Assembly (NCBI GenBank): GCA_963973915.1
Contig: CAXBBM010000010.1
Span: 1-64,000 of the forward strand
Length of the DNA: 64,000 nt
Reading direction: 5' to 3'
Source: Polycyclovorans sp002706265
GTDB taxonomy: Bacteria > Pseudomonadota > Gammaproteobacteria > Nevskiales > Nevskiaceae
In this document: in pieces, positions 16,173-25,307 of the stretch
How the letters are laid out: each line of letters begins with the position of its first letter
Numbering within the stretch: the stretch's first letter is position 1
The notes under the pieces: model-generated
Databases searched by the model: none
The model's input: the letters and a program-made list of their open reading frames with translations, nothing else
What the model was told of the DNA's origin: nothing
Position numbers and translations under genes: made by a program

Positions 16173-17303
16173 ATGCGAATTGCCTATGGGGTCATGGGGT
16201 ACGGGCGCGGCCACGCGATGCGCACCATGAGCGTGCTGCCCTCGTTGATCGCCCAACACGAAGTCACGGTCTTTGCCGGCGGCGACGCCTACGAGGTGCT
16301 GGCGCCCCTGTTTCCCACCGTGCGCATTCCCACCATCGGGTACCGCCACAACAGCCGCGGCGGGCATTCAATTCCCCGCACCATCGGCGAGAACATCGCG
16401 CCCATGGCCGACCTGTTCTTCGGCGGACATGGCATCGAACAGGTGGAGCGCGAGTTTCGCAGCCGCGACATCCAGGTCGTGATCAGTGACTCCGAAGCCT
16501 GGACGCACCGGGTCGCCCAGAAGTTGAAGCTGCCGCGCATCAGCTTTGACCATGTCGGCATCATTGCCTACTGCAAGCCGCATTTTCCGCCCGACCTGTG
16601 GCTGGCGGGCATGCGCGATGCCATCGGCTATCGACGGCTCATGGGCATCCCAGAGCGCATTCTCATCGCCAGTTTCTACCCGGCCGACGGCGCCTATCCC
16701 GGCGTCAAGGTCGTGGGGCCGATGCTGCGCGACGAGGTCAAGCGCCTGAAGGCCCGCGAGGGCGACTACCTGCTGTGCTACTTCAACAAGGGCGAGCATC
16801 AGTACCGGGCGCACATCGACCGCGCACTGCGGCTGCTCGACTGCCCGGTGGTGATCTATGGCACACCGCACCGGGGCAAGGTTGACAACCTCGACTTCCG
16901 GGCACCGTCGAATGAATGGTTTTTGCACGATCTGGCGCACTGCAAGGCGGTGCTGTCCACCGCCGGCAACCAGCTCATTGGCGAAGCCATGCACTTTGGC
17001 AAGCCTGTTCTCGCCGCGCCGGAAGAGGCCTTCGAGCAACGTCTGAACGCGCACATGATCGAACGCATGGGCATTGGCATGCGCGCCGACCTGAAGCGCC
17101 TCACCCCCTCGGACGTCGATCGCTTTCTGACCAACCACGCCTACTATCGATCCAACATGCGCGACCACGCCGGTGACGGCCGCGCCGAGGCCACCGCCAT
17201 TCTGCACCGGTACATTGCCGAGCTCACCGCCGAGGCCCAGCCGGCAAAACGCCGCCGGCCCGGGGCGCGCCTCAAGCCCCTGCCGAGCAACGCCCCCGCC
17301 TGA
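16173..17303 (+). CDS. GT28/MurG-like glycosyltransferase, probably Pho-regulated
   Basis: The 376-residue cytoplasmic protein has the two-domain GT-B layout. The N-terminal MRIAYGVMGYGRGHAMRT loop (GxGxGHA) is typical of the MurG / diacylglycerol-glucosyltransferase / MJ1255-like group. The C-terminal nucleotide-sugar block includes LSTAGNQLIGEAMHFGKPVL. GGAG is 8 bp before the chosen ATG, and an ATG two codons earlier is too close to it. The acceptor is unknown. The PHO-like promoter suggests it could make a phosphate-free glycolipid during phosphate starvation, as some GT28 enzymes do. It is a single-gene unit. Confidence 0.82.
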   Translation: MRIAYGVMGYGRGHAMRTMSVLPSLIAQHEVTVFAGGDAYEVLAPLFPTVRIPTIGYRHNSRGGHSIPRTIGENIAPMADLFFGGHGIEQVEREFRSRDIQVVISDSEAWTHRVAQKLKLPRISFDHVGIIAYCKPHFPPDLWLAGMRDAIGYRRLMGIPERILIASFYPADGAYPGVKVVGPMLRDEVKRLKAREGDYLLCYFNKGEHQYRAHIDRALRLLDCPVVIYGTPHRGKVDNLDFRAPSNEWFLHDLAHCKAVLSTAGNQLIGEAMHFGKPVLAAPEEAFEQRLNAHMIERMGIGMRADLKRLTPSDVDRFLTNHAYYRSNMRDHAGDGRAEATAILHRYIAELTAEAQPAKRRRPGARLKPLPSNAPA

Positions 17304-17508
17304 GCGCGGCCACAGGGCGCCCCGCCTGGCCACCGGCATCGGGTCGCCCCAAAGGTTCAGGGTCGGCGAGCCACCCCGGCTGCCCGTTCCCGGCCACAGA
17401 CCGGCGGCAGTCCGGCATTGCGCGAGTCCCTGAGCAATATCGGCTAATTTAGGCGCGCCTGGGTTCGCCCCGTGGCGCGCCCAGGTCCCACTCGAAACTG
17501 CCTCCCAC

Positions 17509-19599
17509 ATGAAGCCATTGATGCCTTTGCTGCCCCTGTTGCTGCTTGCGACCCTGGGCCTGAGCGCCTGTGACCGCGACGCGCAGCTGCGCACGACTGA
17601 GCAGCGATCCGACATTCCACCGCCGCCGCCGCGTTCCGGCGTCATCGAAGTCAATTTCGACCGCGACGTCGCGCCGGGCGAGGATTTCTACCGCCACGTC
17701 AACGGCACCTGGCTGCGCGAAAATCCGATTCCCGCCGACCGGTCCAGCTACGGCGCCTTCACCGTGCTGGCCGACCGCGCCGAGCTGCAGATTCGGGCCC
17801 TGCTGGAAAAACTGGCCAAAAAAGAGCAGCACGACGACCCCGAAGACCAGAAACTCGCCGCGTTCTACCGCAGCTTCATGGACGAGCAGACGGCCGAGGC
17901 CAAAGGTCTGGCGCCGGTGCAGGACCTGCTCGATGCAATCGACGGGCTGACCTCTGCCGAAGCCTTGCCGGCCTTTCTGGGCGAATGGGCGGCCAAAGGC
18001 CTGCCGCAGCCCCTGTCGTTCTGGGTGGGCCAGGATGCGCGCAATGCCACGCAATACATCGCCTACCTGCATCAGGGCGACCAGATCGGCCTGCCCGACC
18101 GCAGCTTCTATCTCGACGAAGGCGAGCGCTTCGACACCCTCCGCGCCGCCTACGTGGACTACCTTGCCGACATGCTGACCCGCATCGACGCCATCGAAGG
18201 CGACGACGCCGCCGCAGCGACGGCCGCCGCCGATGCGGTAATGGCGCTGGAAACCCGGCTCGCCAAGGCGCACTGGACGCGCGTCGCGTCACGCGACCGT
18301 GAGCGCACCTACAACCGCTTCAGCCTTGACGACGTCAACACGCTCACCGGCGATTTCGACCTGCGCGCGACGCTCACGGCCGCCGGCCTGGACGGCAACG
18401 ACGCCCTGATCGTCATGCAGCCCGAGGCCATCACCGAACTCGCCGCCGCGCTGGGCGACAGCGAATGGTCCACCGTGCAGCACTATCTGAAGCTCGGGGT
18501 GATGCGCGAGTTCGCGCCAAGCCTGTCCAAGGATCTGGTCGAGGCCCATTTCGATTTTTACGCGCGCACCCTGCGCGGCGTCAGCGAAAACCGGCCGCGC
18601 TGGAAGCGTGCCGTCTCGGCAGTCGAGGCGGCGCTGGGCGAGGCGCTGGGCAAGCGCTATGTTGAAAAGCACTTCCCGCCCGAGGCCAAGGCGCGCATGG
18701 AGCGCATGGTCTCCTACCTCACCCAGGCCTACGCGCAAAGCATCAAGCAACTGGACTGGATGGGCGAGCGCACCAAGCTCAAGGCCCTCGAAAAACTCGG
18801 CAAGTTCAACACCAAGATCGGCTACCCCGACCGCTGGCGCGACTATGGCGCGCTGCAGGTCGAAGAGGGCGACCTGGTGGGCAACCTGCGCCGGGCGGCC
18901 GCATTCGAATCCCGGCGCGAACGGGACAAGATCGGCCAGCCCGTGGACCGCGACGAATGGTTCATGACGCCGCAGACCGTCAATGCCTATTACAGCCCGA
19001 CGATGAACGAGATCGTCTTTCCCGCGGCCATCCTGCAGCCGCCGTTCTTTGACATGTATGCCGAAGACGCCATCAACTTTGGCGCCATCGGTGGGGTCAT
19101 CGGCCACGAAATCGGTCATGGCTTCGACGACCAAGGCTCCAAGTACGACGGCGACGGCAACCTCAAAAACTGGTGGACCGATGAAGACCGCAAGGCCTTC
19201 GAGGCGCTCACCGCAAGGCTGGTCGAGCAGTACAACGCCTATTGCCCGCTCGAAGGCCACTGCGTCAATGGCGCACTGGCACTGGGCGAGAACATCGGCG
19301 ACCTGGGCGGTCTGTCGATTGCCCGCAAGGCCTACCTGCTGTCGGCCGGCAAGCTGCCGCCGCCCATCATCGATGGCTACACCGCCGAGCAGCGGCTGTT
19401 CATCGGCTGGGCGCAGGTCTGGGCGCGCAACTTCCGAGACGAGGAAATGATCACCCGCCTCAAGACCGGTCCGCACGCCCCGGACGTCTACCGCACCAAC
19501 GGCGTGGTGCGCAACATCGACGCCTGGTATCCGGCCTTCGACATCGACGAGGACGCGCCGCTTTACCTGCCGCCCGAGGCGCGGGTCAGCATCTGGTAG
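17509..19599 (+). CDS. pepO: M13-family (neprilysin/PepO) zinc endopeptidase lipoprotein
   Basis: The 696-residue protein begins with a lipoprotein signal (LSAC, Cys21). It has the full M13 architecture: an N-terminal helical domain (GEDFYRHVNGTWL) and a catalytic domain with HEIGH at 533-537. ENIGD begins near residue 594, where its Glu is the third zinc ligand and its Asp is catalytic. The N-A-Y-Y block (VNAYYSPTMNEIVFPA) that binds substrate backbone is present, and the protein ends in Trp as many M13 enzymes do. It should cut oligopeptides at the envelope. It is convergent with the ATL gene 18 bp downstream. Confidence 0.94.
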   Translation: MKPLMPLLPLLLLATLGLSACDRDAQLRTTEQRSDIPPPPPRSGVIEVNFDRDVAPGEDFYRHVNGTWLRENPIPADRSSYGAFTVLADRAELQIRALLEKLAKKEQHDDPEDQKLAAFYRSFMDEQTAEAKGLAPVQDLLDAIDGLTSAEALPAFLGEWAAKGLPQPLSFWVGQDARNATQYIAYLHQGDQIGLPDRSFYLDEGERFDTLRAAYVDYLADMLTRIDAIEGDDAAAATAAADAVMALETRLAKAHWTRVASRDRERTYNRFSLDDVNTLTGDFDLRATLTAAGLDGNDALIVMQPEAITELAAALGDSEWSTVQHYLKLGVMREFAPSLSKDLVEAHFDFYARTLRGVSENRPRWKRAVSAVEAALGEALGKRYVEKHFPPEAKARMERMVSYLTQAYAQSIKQLDWMGERTKLKALEKLGKFNTKIGYPDRWRDYGALQVEEGDLVGNLRRAAAFESRRERDKIGQPVDRDEWFMTPQTVNAYYSPTMNEIVFPAAILQPPFFDMYAEDAINFGAIGGVIGHEIGHGFDDQGSKYDGDGNLKNWWTDEDRKAFEALTARLVEQYNAYCPLEGHCVNGALALGENIGDLGGLSIARKAYLLSAGKLPPPIIDGYTAEQRLFIGWAQVWARNFRDEEMITRLKTGPHAPDVYRTNGVVRNIDAWYPAFDIDEDAPLYLPPEARVSIW

Positions 19600-19617
19600 G
19601 GCCCGGCGACAGCCGGG

Positions 19618-19974
19618 TCAATCCACCAGCGGCGCGTCGCTGCGCGGTCGCCAGCGGTGCGCCGCAATGTCGATCCGGTCGTTGCGGAACACGTGCCCCT
19701 CGGCCACCAGCAGCGCCCGCTGCTCCACGTGCGCGGGGCTGGCCTTGGGCAGGCCCAGCAGGCCGTCGTTGCGCAGCACCCGGTGCCAGCCTTGGTGCAG
19801 CGTCAGCCCCTCGGAGAGCACGCGCCCCACCCAGCGCGCCCGCCCCGGAAAGCCTGCCTCGAACGCGACCTGCCCATAGCTGGCCACGCAGCCTCTGGGA
19901 ATGCGGGCAATCACCGTGAGCACCTTGCGGCGCGCCGCAGCGGTGTCGAAGGCGTGGCCGGCATCGCGTGCCAT
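19618..19974 (-). CDS. Alkyltransferase-like protein (ATL/MGMT family)
   Basis: The 118-residue protein matches the DNA-binding domain of O6-alkylguanine-DNA alkyltransferase (IPRGCVASYGQVA, HQGWHRVLRNDG). At the reactive position PCHR has become GWHR, with Trp63 instead of Cys. That change defines the ATL subfamily, which binds O6-alkylguanine without repairing it and passes lesions to nucleotide excision repair. Short length and lack of an N-terminal domain fit ATL. It begins 22 bp after the stop of the small lipoprotein gene, so it is likely last in the Nudix-lipoprotein-ATL unit. Confidence 0.9.
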   Translation of the reverse strand: MARDAGHAFDTAAARRKVLTVIARIPRGCVASYGQVAFEAGFPGRARWVGRVLSEGLTLHQGWHRVLRNDGLLGLPKASPAHVEQRALLVAEGHVFRNDRIDIAAHRWRPRSDAPLVD

Positions 19975-19995
19975 CAGGCCCGGGCCGCCCCTGGC

Positions 19996-20370
19996 TTACT
20001 GAAAGCGCCCACCGGTGATCAGGCCGCTGTCATCGATTTCGGCAAAGAAGCGGCTGTTGTCGAAGCGCAATTCCTTGGTGGTGATGTCGCCGGGCATGAC
20101 CAGTTGCACGTCGGGATAGCGGGTGCGGAACTGTTCGGGCGTGGGCCGCAGCGCGATGAACGCGGCGAAGCCATCCAAGTCGGTGACCCTGCCGGGCTTT
20201 GCGTCTTCGCTCATCTGCTCGGCCTTTTCGGCTTCGCTCGTGCTCCACGGCCACTGGCCATTGGCGCAGGCGCTGAGCAGCAGCGCAGCGGTCGCCAAGA
20301 GCACCCGCAGGCCCGAACCCGGACCCAGGCCAATCTGCGGCAACGACGCCCATGGCGCGAGGCGGCTCAT
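19996..20370 (-). CDS. Small lipoprotein, unknown function
   Basis: The 124-residue protein has an unusually long N-region, then a hydrophobic stretch and lipobox LLSAC. The ~90-residue mature domain (ALRPTPEQFRTRYPDVQLVMPGDITTKELRFDNSRFFA, given only in part by motif) is compact and probably alpha/beta. I do not recognise the family. Its start overlaps the Nudix gene end by 4 bp and the ATL gene follows closely. A shorter start nearer the hydrophobic core is possible. Confidence 0.65.
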   Translation of the reverse strand: MSRLAPWASLPQIGLGPGSGLRVLLATAALLLSACANGQWPWSTSEAEKAEQMSEDAKPGRVTDLDGFAAFIALRPTPEQFRTRYPDVQLVMPGDITTKELRFDNSRFFAEIDDSGLITGGRFQ

Positions 20371-20924
20371 GACTGCGCGGTCTCGCCGGCCTGCGGGGCC
20401 TGCATCCGGGTCGGCAGCTCCATGCGCGTGGCGCCGTAGCCGCGCGCCTCGGCCCAGTCGCGCAGGGCGTAGCCGGTGCCGGCGGGCCAGTAGTGAATGC
20501 CGTCAAAGGGCACGTGCTTCCAGTCCGCCAGCTCCTCGTTCAGGCGCACGTTGCCGGTGGCGGGCACGTGGTAGGCGATGATCAGCTGGTTCATCCGGTG
20601 AAATTCGTAGAGGCCCACAAAATGTGCGGCCTGCGGCGTCAGCCCCAGCTCTTCTTCGACTTCGCGCTGCACGCCGTCTTCAGGGGTTTCGCCCCGTTCC
20701 AGAAATCCGGTGATCAGCGCGTAGAACGCACTGGGCCACGCCGCGTTGCGCGCCAGAATGATCTGTCCCTCGTGCTCGACGATGGCCGCGACCACCGGCG
20801 TCGGGTTGTCCCAGTGCACAAAGCCGCAGCGAGGGGCGGGGCAGGCGAGACGGTCACGATCGCCCTGGAACGACAATTCCAGAGGCATCGCACATTGCGG
20901 GCAAAAGCGGAACGGCTGGGTCAT
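20367..20924 (-). CDS. Nudix hydrolase with N-terminal zinc ribbon
   Basis: The 185-residue protein starts with a four-cysteine ribbon (Cys8, Cys11, Cys28, Cys33) and continues with a Nudix fold. The Nudix box spans residues 73-95 and shows G-x5-E-x7-REVEEELG, so the metal-binding glutamates are present. Zinc-ribbon Nudix proteins include NADH pyrophosphatase NudC, but this one is shorter and lacks the usual NudC N-terminal domain. It probably hydrolyses a nucleotide diphosphate derivative of unknown identity. It is coupled to the small lipoprotein gene. Confidence 0.88.
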   Translation of the reverse strand: MTQPFRFCPQCAMPLELSFQGDRDRLACPAPRCGFVHWDNPTPVVAAIVEHEGQIILARNAAWPSAFYALITGFLERGETPEDGVQREVEEELGLTPQAAHFVGLYEFHRMNQLIIAYHVPATGNVRLNEELADWKHVPFDGIHYWPAGTGYALRDWAEARGYGATRMELPTRMQAPQAGETAQS

Positions 20925-20951
20925 GGCGGGGTCACGTCAACGAAACCGGGC

Positions 20952-21332
20952 TTAATCATACCGTCGCTGACGCCGCCGCCACCGCCATCCGACGACCCCG
21001 TAGATCAGGCCATTGATCAGCAGCAGCGCGCACGCCAGCCCAAGCTGGTGCGCGGGCGTCAGCCCGGCCGGGTAGATCAGCGGCCACAGGTAATGTTCGA
21101 TGAAGCCGCCGTCGTAACCGGACTGCCCCGCCACCGCCCGAAAATGATTCTCCAGCGGCGTCAGCGGGCAGATGCCATGCGTGAGTTCAATCCACACCCC
21201 CCACGCCAGCGCCGGCAGATGCGCCCACAGCATCCCGCCCCGCCACAGCACCGCCAGCCCGCCGAACACGGCCCAGACGATGAACGCGAGGTGGATCACC
21301 AGCACCAGATCGGCGGCGAGGCGGGCGGTCAT
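20952..21332 (-). CDS. DUF2784 membrane protein
   Basis: The 126-residue protein has three to four hydrophobic helices and ends in a basic tail (WRWRRRQRRYD). The pattern ELTHGICPLTPLEN followed by GGFIEHYLWPLIYP matches DUF2784, an inner-membrane family of unknown function. It lies 27 bp upstream of the Nudix gene on the same strand, so the four genes from here to the ATL gene may be one operon. Confidence 0.82.
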   Translation of the reverse strand: MTARLAADLVLVIHLAFIVWAVFGGLAVLWRGGMLWAHLPALAWGVWIELTHGICPLTPLENHFRAVAGQSGYDGGFIEHYLWPLIYPAGLTPAHQLGLACALLLINGLIYGVVGWRWRRRQRRYD

Positions 21333-21449
21333 TCCGGTGCGGTCCTCAGCGGCATGAGTGATGACTCGGGGGGCGGATTGCCGGCCTGATCATCCCCAGA
21401 TCGGGCCCGCCTGTCGATGCCCACCCACGCGGTTCGGCAAGGGCCGCCA

Positions 21450-22043
21450 TCAGGCCTGCGTCGCGACCGGCATCACGGCCTGCAACTGCGCCTCGATATC
21501 GCGCAGCAGCCCTGGCACCACCGGGCTCAGGGCGGGCATCAGGGCCTGCCAGTCGCGGGCGGCGTCGAGCAGCAGCGCAGGCTGTCGCAGGCGCGACGCC
21601 ACCCGCTGCAGGGCCAGGTCGATCCCGGCGGGATCGCGGTACGAAAGCAGCAACCGGGTGAAGTCCCCGGCCGTGGTGCGGCGTCCGCCGGCCTGCAGAA
21701 ACCACGGAGCGGCCTCGGCGATGGCCTGCCCGGCGCGGGCGCAGAACGCGGTCAGCGGTTCGGTTTCAAGCGCCCGCCAGTCGCGGGCCAGCACATGGTC
21801 GGTCACCAGGTCGAGCACGATGCCCGCATAGCGACGCCTGCCGGGCGCAAAGCGCGCCCGCAGCGGGTGCAAGGCCGGATGCCGGTCGGTGGTGGCATCC
21901 ACCCGCCGATGCAGTTGAATGCCCAGCGCCAGCGCCGGCGGATAGGCCGACAGATCGGCGCCGCGCACGACATCCCCCAGCACCGCGCCGGCCAGCGAGG
22001 TGCCGGTGCGTTCGGCCAGCCAGAGGTGGGCAAGAAAGTTCAT
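21450..22043 (-). CDS. acpH: Acyl carrier protein phosphodiesterase-like (AcpH)
   Basis: The 197-residue protein begins MNFLAHLWLA, diagnostic of AcpH (DUF479), which removes the phosphopantetheine arm from holo-ACP. The family blocks GAVLGDVVRG, LGIQLHRRVDATTDRHP and LVTDHVLARDW, with conserved Asp and His, are present. The ATG at 22043 is chosen because it restores the conserved N-terminus (an in-frame ATG lies 27 bp upstream). It marks the left flank of the lower-G+C island. Confidence 0.88.
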   Translation of the reverse strand: MNFLAHLWLAERTGTSLAGAVLGDVVRGADLSAYPPALALGIQLHRRVDATTDRHPALHPLRARFAPGRRRYAGIVLDLVTDHVLARDWRALETEPLTAFCARAGQAIAEAAPWFLQAGGRRTTAGDFTRLLLSYRDPAGIDLALQRVASRLRQPALLLDAARDWQALMPALSPVVPGLLRDIEAQLQAVMPVATQA

Positions 22044-22218
22044 GGCGAACGATACAGAAGCTCGAAACATGTCTCTGTGGCTGTCTTACCAAATACAGCT
22101 GCGACACGCCGAGCGTCGTGGGCACAGATTTGTGCGCAAACCCTGAAAAATGATCCCGGTCACCCGGGCTCGACGCGCTCAATCGGAACCACTGGTCTTC
22201 GACGGTTACCGCCTTCAC

Positions 22219-22600
22219 CCCATCGCTGGCCGCGAGCGAGCGGATGATCTCCGCCTGCCGTCCCCGCGAAACCTCGCCGTAGCTGTAGATGGTCGTCAGC
22301 ACGACGACATGGGGTACGGCAGACCTTCTCGCCCGGCATCACCAACGTCTGCCGGATCGCATGCGGGTTGGAGTACGGAAAGCCTGCGGCCTCGAATGTC
22401 TCTCGAATAACCCGGCGGATCGGCGACGCATCGCTCCAATGGGCTCGCATCAGACCAGCGGTTGCGAAGCGCATGTCCTCCGTCCCGACCGCAATCGCTG
22501 TTCGCGGGAACAGCCGATTGTCGTTGGCCCACCGCTTGTAGAACCAAAGGAGCCGCACCCACTCAATTTCGGACGACTCCCGCTGCAAGTGACCGTTCAC
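22219..22600 (-). pseudogene. Remnant of a tyrosine recombinase (integrase), frameshifted
   Basis: Two minus-strand frames together recall the C-terminal catalytic part of a phage-type integrase. The first (22600 to about 22310) ends with AAGFPYSNPHAIRQTLV, containing the H-x-x-R motif, then VCRTP. The second (about 22308 to 22219) reads VLTTIYSYGEVSRGRQAEIIR, containing the nucleophile Tyr region. In intact relatives a G-H-E segment separates these blocks. Here it is missing and the frame changes, so there is a small deletion plus frameshift. The N-terminal half is also absent. It sits beside the restriction-modification-like operon and probably marks how the island arrived. Confidence 0.75.
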
Positions 22601-22631
22601 GAAGGTCTATAGGGTCTCGTCTGGTCGCCCG

Positions 22632-25307
22632 TCATCCGATCTTGTCCGCAATTTGCTGACTGACCGTGCGCCCGTTGTCATCGGCGACGGCGAAAAGGAA
22701 TAGGCACTGCCCTCCGCTGGACTTTTCCCACCGGTCGCCGACTTGCTTCTTCTCGCGCGAGTCGTCGTTGCTGGCGTAGACCTCACCCTTGTATTCCACC
22801 GCCAGCAAGCGGCCATCGGTCAGTTCGGCCACAAAGTCGGGGTAGAAGTAATCCGTGGCCGTGGGCAGCCAGAAGCTGAACTTCTCCTGCCGCTCGATAT
22901 TCCGCACCCAGTGCTTGACCTTGGGGTGCGCATCGAGCGCCTGAGCGCAAACGAACTCCTCGGCCCGCTGGCCGCCGGCCGTCTTTTCCCTCAGGTCGTG
23001 GATGACCGGATAGAAGTGCTTGGAGAACTCATAGCTGCCCTGGTAGACGTTCCGCGCCGGGTATTGGCCGGGCTGGAAGCGGAAGCTGCACATCGCGTGC
23101 TGCTCAGGCGGTGCCAGCACCATCAGCGGGAGCTGACTGCCGAAACCCTTGGCAATCGCTGCCTGCCGCAGTCGGACAATCGCCTCCCCAATGGCCTGCG
23201 CCAGCAGGTGCCGAGCCCGAACCAGCGCGGTCAGCGTGAAGCCGCGCTCCTTGGTCAGGTGCGTCACCATCTTCACCAGATACGCCTGCAACTGCGCTTG
23301 CATGAGGTAAGGCTTGCGGGTCTGCCCGTCCAGCCATCGCACCAAATCCTGTTCGCTGACCGTGGTACCGATGGCATTGAGGTTCAGTTGCTGCGCGTCG
23401 ATATGCCGGTACTTCACACGCTCGCCATTCACGTCGATCTCAAATGAGTTGACCGACTCATGGATGGCAAAGCCTGGCAGGGCAACGGGGCTGTCAAGCA
23501 AGTTCCACTCGCCGAGATTGCTAAGCGTCTCCCGCTCGACCACCTCCAGATAACCTTCAAGATTCAGGCAGAGCTGCGGGATCGGCGCAAAACTGGCACC
23601 GAGTTGTGCGGGCGCCTGCAAGGCACGCCGAAGCGCGTGGTGCGCGGCAAACTGTTGCTGCACCGATTCCCGTTGCTTGGCAGGGACGGCCTGCGTGATG
23701 AAGGTTTCGGCCTGCTTGAGCGTATCGGCGTCCACGTTGCCCTTGACCAGCACCGTGGCGCCCTGCGAGGTCGGGCGGATGTCCACCACCTGCTTCACGT
23801 CCTCAGGCCAGTGCTGGGTATCGGGCACCTGATCAAGCTGGATATGGCAATCCGGCAGCCGCGACGGCGCCACGGCAACGCCACCCGTCAGGCCCAGTGG
23901 CTGCTGCGCGGGTAGCAGGACGGCGCTGGCCTCCAGCGGCTCAAAGCCCATGTTCTGGACCATACGGTCCTTGAGGTTCGATGCCGCCTCGGCAAAGTTA
24001 GCGGCCACGATATGCGCGTACGCCTTGTTCAGCGGCTCCTGCTGGCGGGACTTCGCATACGGCATTCGCAGCACTCGGCCCAGCAACTGCTCCACGTCCT
24101 TGGCCGACTTCACCGATTGCAGGGACGCCAGCACATAGGCAAACGAACAGTCCCAGCCCTCCTTCAATGCCTCCACCGTGATGACGTAGCGCACCGGGCA
24201 GGCGGGGTCGAATAGGTCTACCCCGTCGAGTTCCTTCTGCGTACCCGTGGCGACCTTGATCTGGTCCTCCGAGATATTCAGCTCCTCCAGCAGGTGCTGG
24301 CGAACGACATCGACGGTGGCCTCGCCGCCCTTCGGCTCGGCTTGGATCAGCACGATGGGGCGCACGTAGTCCGGCTCGTTCTGCGCCACCGCCTCCAGGT
24401 TCGTGCGCGTCAGCAGCGCATCCCGCAGGCAGGCTCGCCAGCCGTCCGGGTGCTCGGCCAGCACGATGGGCAGCTTGATCATCTCCTCCGCTTTCAGCTC
24501 CGCGGCAGACACGTGGTGCAGCACGTTGTTGCCGGACACGGGTGTGGCAGTGAGTTCCACGACGCAACTAGGGTTGAGGCGTGATACGGACTTGAAATAG
24601 CGAGGCGTTCGAAAATTCTGCGCCTCATCAACAATGAGCACTGGCCTACTCAGGTGAAGCCAATTGGCAATCGAGTATTTCACGCGGCCAATGTCGGCAG
24701 ACGTCAGGAAGGGCTGATTCTGCAAGTCCTCGGCCGTCACCTTTTCCAGCCCCTCGCTGGCGTTCGCGGGCAGGTCTGCGAAATGCGGTGCCAGCTCCTC
24801 AAAGAACGAGTAAACCGACCGCTTGGCGGTATCGCTTACGTTAAACGCCTGAACGCTCGCGACCACCACGACGCACGACTTGCCCACGTCCTGTGCGCTG
24901 ATGGTCTGCAAGCTCTCCAGGTCGCACACCCGCACCCGGTCGCCAAAGTGCTGGCCCAGCGCCTTGCGGTAGGGATGATGCGCGTTGCTCAAGCCCTCCA
25001 GCGTTTGGGTGCGGATGGCATCCGACGGCGTCAGCCACAACGCAACCGGCGCGTCCGTGTCCAAAACCGCCCTGCCCGCCAGCGCAACAGCGTGGGCGGC
25101 CAGCAGCGTCTTGCCGCCGCCCGTCGGCACGCGCAGGCAGATGCTGGGCACCTCGCCAAACAGCGGCTGGTAGGGGTCGGCGCGGCCTTGACTCGCCAGC
25201 GCGGCCTTGAAGGCATCGGCCAGCATCATCTTGCGGCTGTCGTGCAGAAAGGCTTCCAGCGCGGTCAGCGCGTCTTGCTGGTACTGCTTGAGGGTGAATG
25301 CGCTCAT
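22632..25307 (-). CDS. DEAD/DEAH helicase-nuclease, type III restriction subunit-like
   Basis: The 891-residue protein has an SF2 helicase core: Walker A PTGGGKT (61-67), DEAQ box (227-230), ELTATP motif III and LLGRVLRMP motif VI. The C-terminal ~150 residues contain YFYPDFVAEL followed by LAVEYKGE, a PD-(D/E)xK arrangement as in Res endonucleases. Restriction is the likely role, together with the methyltransferase two genes upstream. The start overlaps the RhuM-like gene by 4 bp. Base composition is visibly less G+C-rich than in the flanking housekeeping genes. Confidence 0.85.
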   Translation of the reverse strand: MSAFTLKQYQQDALTALEAFLHDSRKMMLADAFKAALASQGRADPYQPLFGEVPSICLRVPTGGGKTLLAAHAVALAGRAVLDTDAPVALWLTPSDAIRTQTLEGLSNAHHPYRKALGQHFGDRVRVCDLESLQTISAQDVGKSCVVVVASVQAFNVSDTAKRSVYSFFEELAPHFADLPANASEGLEKVTAEDLQNQPFLTSADIGRVKYSIANWLHLSRPVLIVDEAQNFRTPRYFKSVSRLNPSCVVELTATPVSGNNVLHHVSAAELKAEEMIKLPIVLAEHPDGWRACLRDALLTRTNLEAVAQNEPDYVRPIVLIQAEPKGGEATVDVVRQHLLEELNISEDQIKVATGTQKELDGVDLFDPACPVRYVITVEALKEGWDCSFAYVLASLQSVKSAKDVEQLLGRVLRMPYAKSRQQEPLNKAYAHIVAANFAEAASNLKDRMVQNMGFEPLEASAVLLPAQQPLGLTGGVAVAPSRLPDCHIQLDQVPDTQHWPEDVKQVVDIRPTSQGATVLVKGNVDADTLKQAETFITQAVPAKQRESVQQQFAAHHALRRALQAPAQLGASFAPIPQLCLNLEGYLEVVERETLSNLGEWNLLDSPVALPGFAIHESVNSFEIDVNGERVKYRHIDAQQLNLNAIGTTVSEQDLVRWLDGQTRKPYLMQAQLQAYLVKMVTHLTKERGFTLTALVRARHLLAQAIGEAIVRLRQAAIAKGFGSQLPLMVLAPPEQHAMCSFRFQPGQYPARNVYQGSYEFSKHFYPVIHDLREKTAGGQRAEEFVCAQALDAHPKVKHWVRNIERQEKFSFWLPTATDYFYPDFVAELTDGRLLAVEYKGEVYASNDDSREKKQVGDRWEKSSGGQCLFLFAVADDNGRTVSQQIADKIG

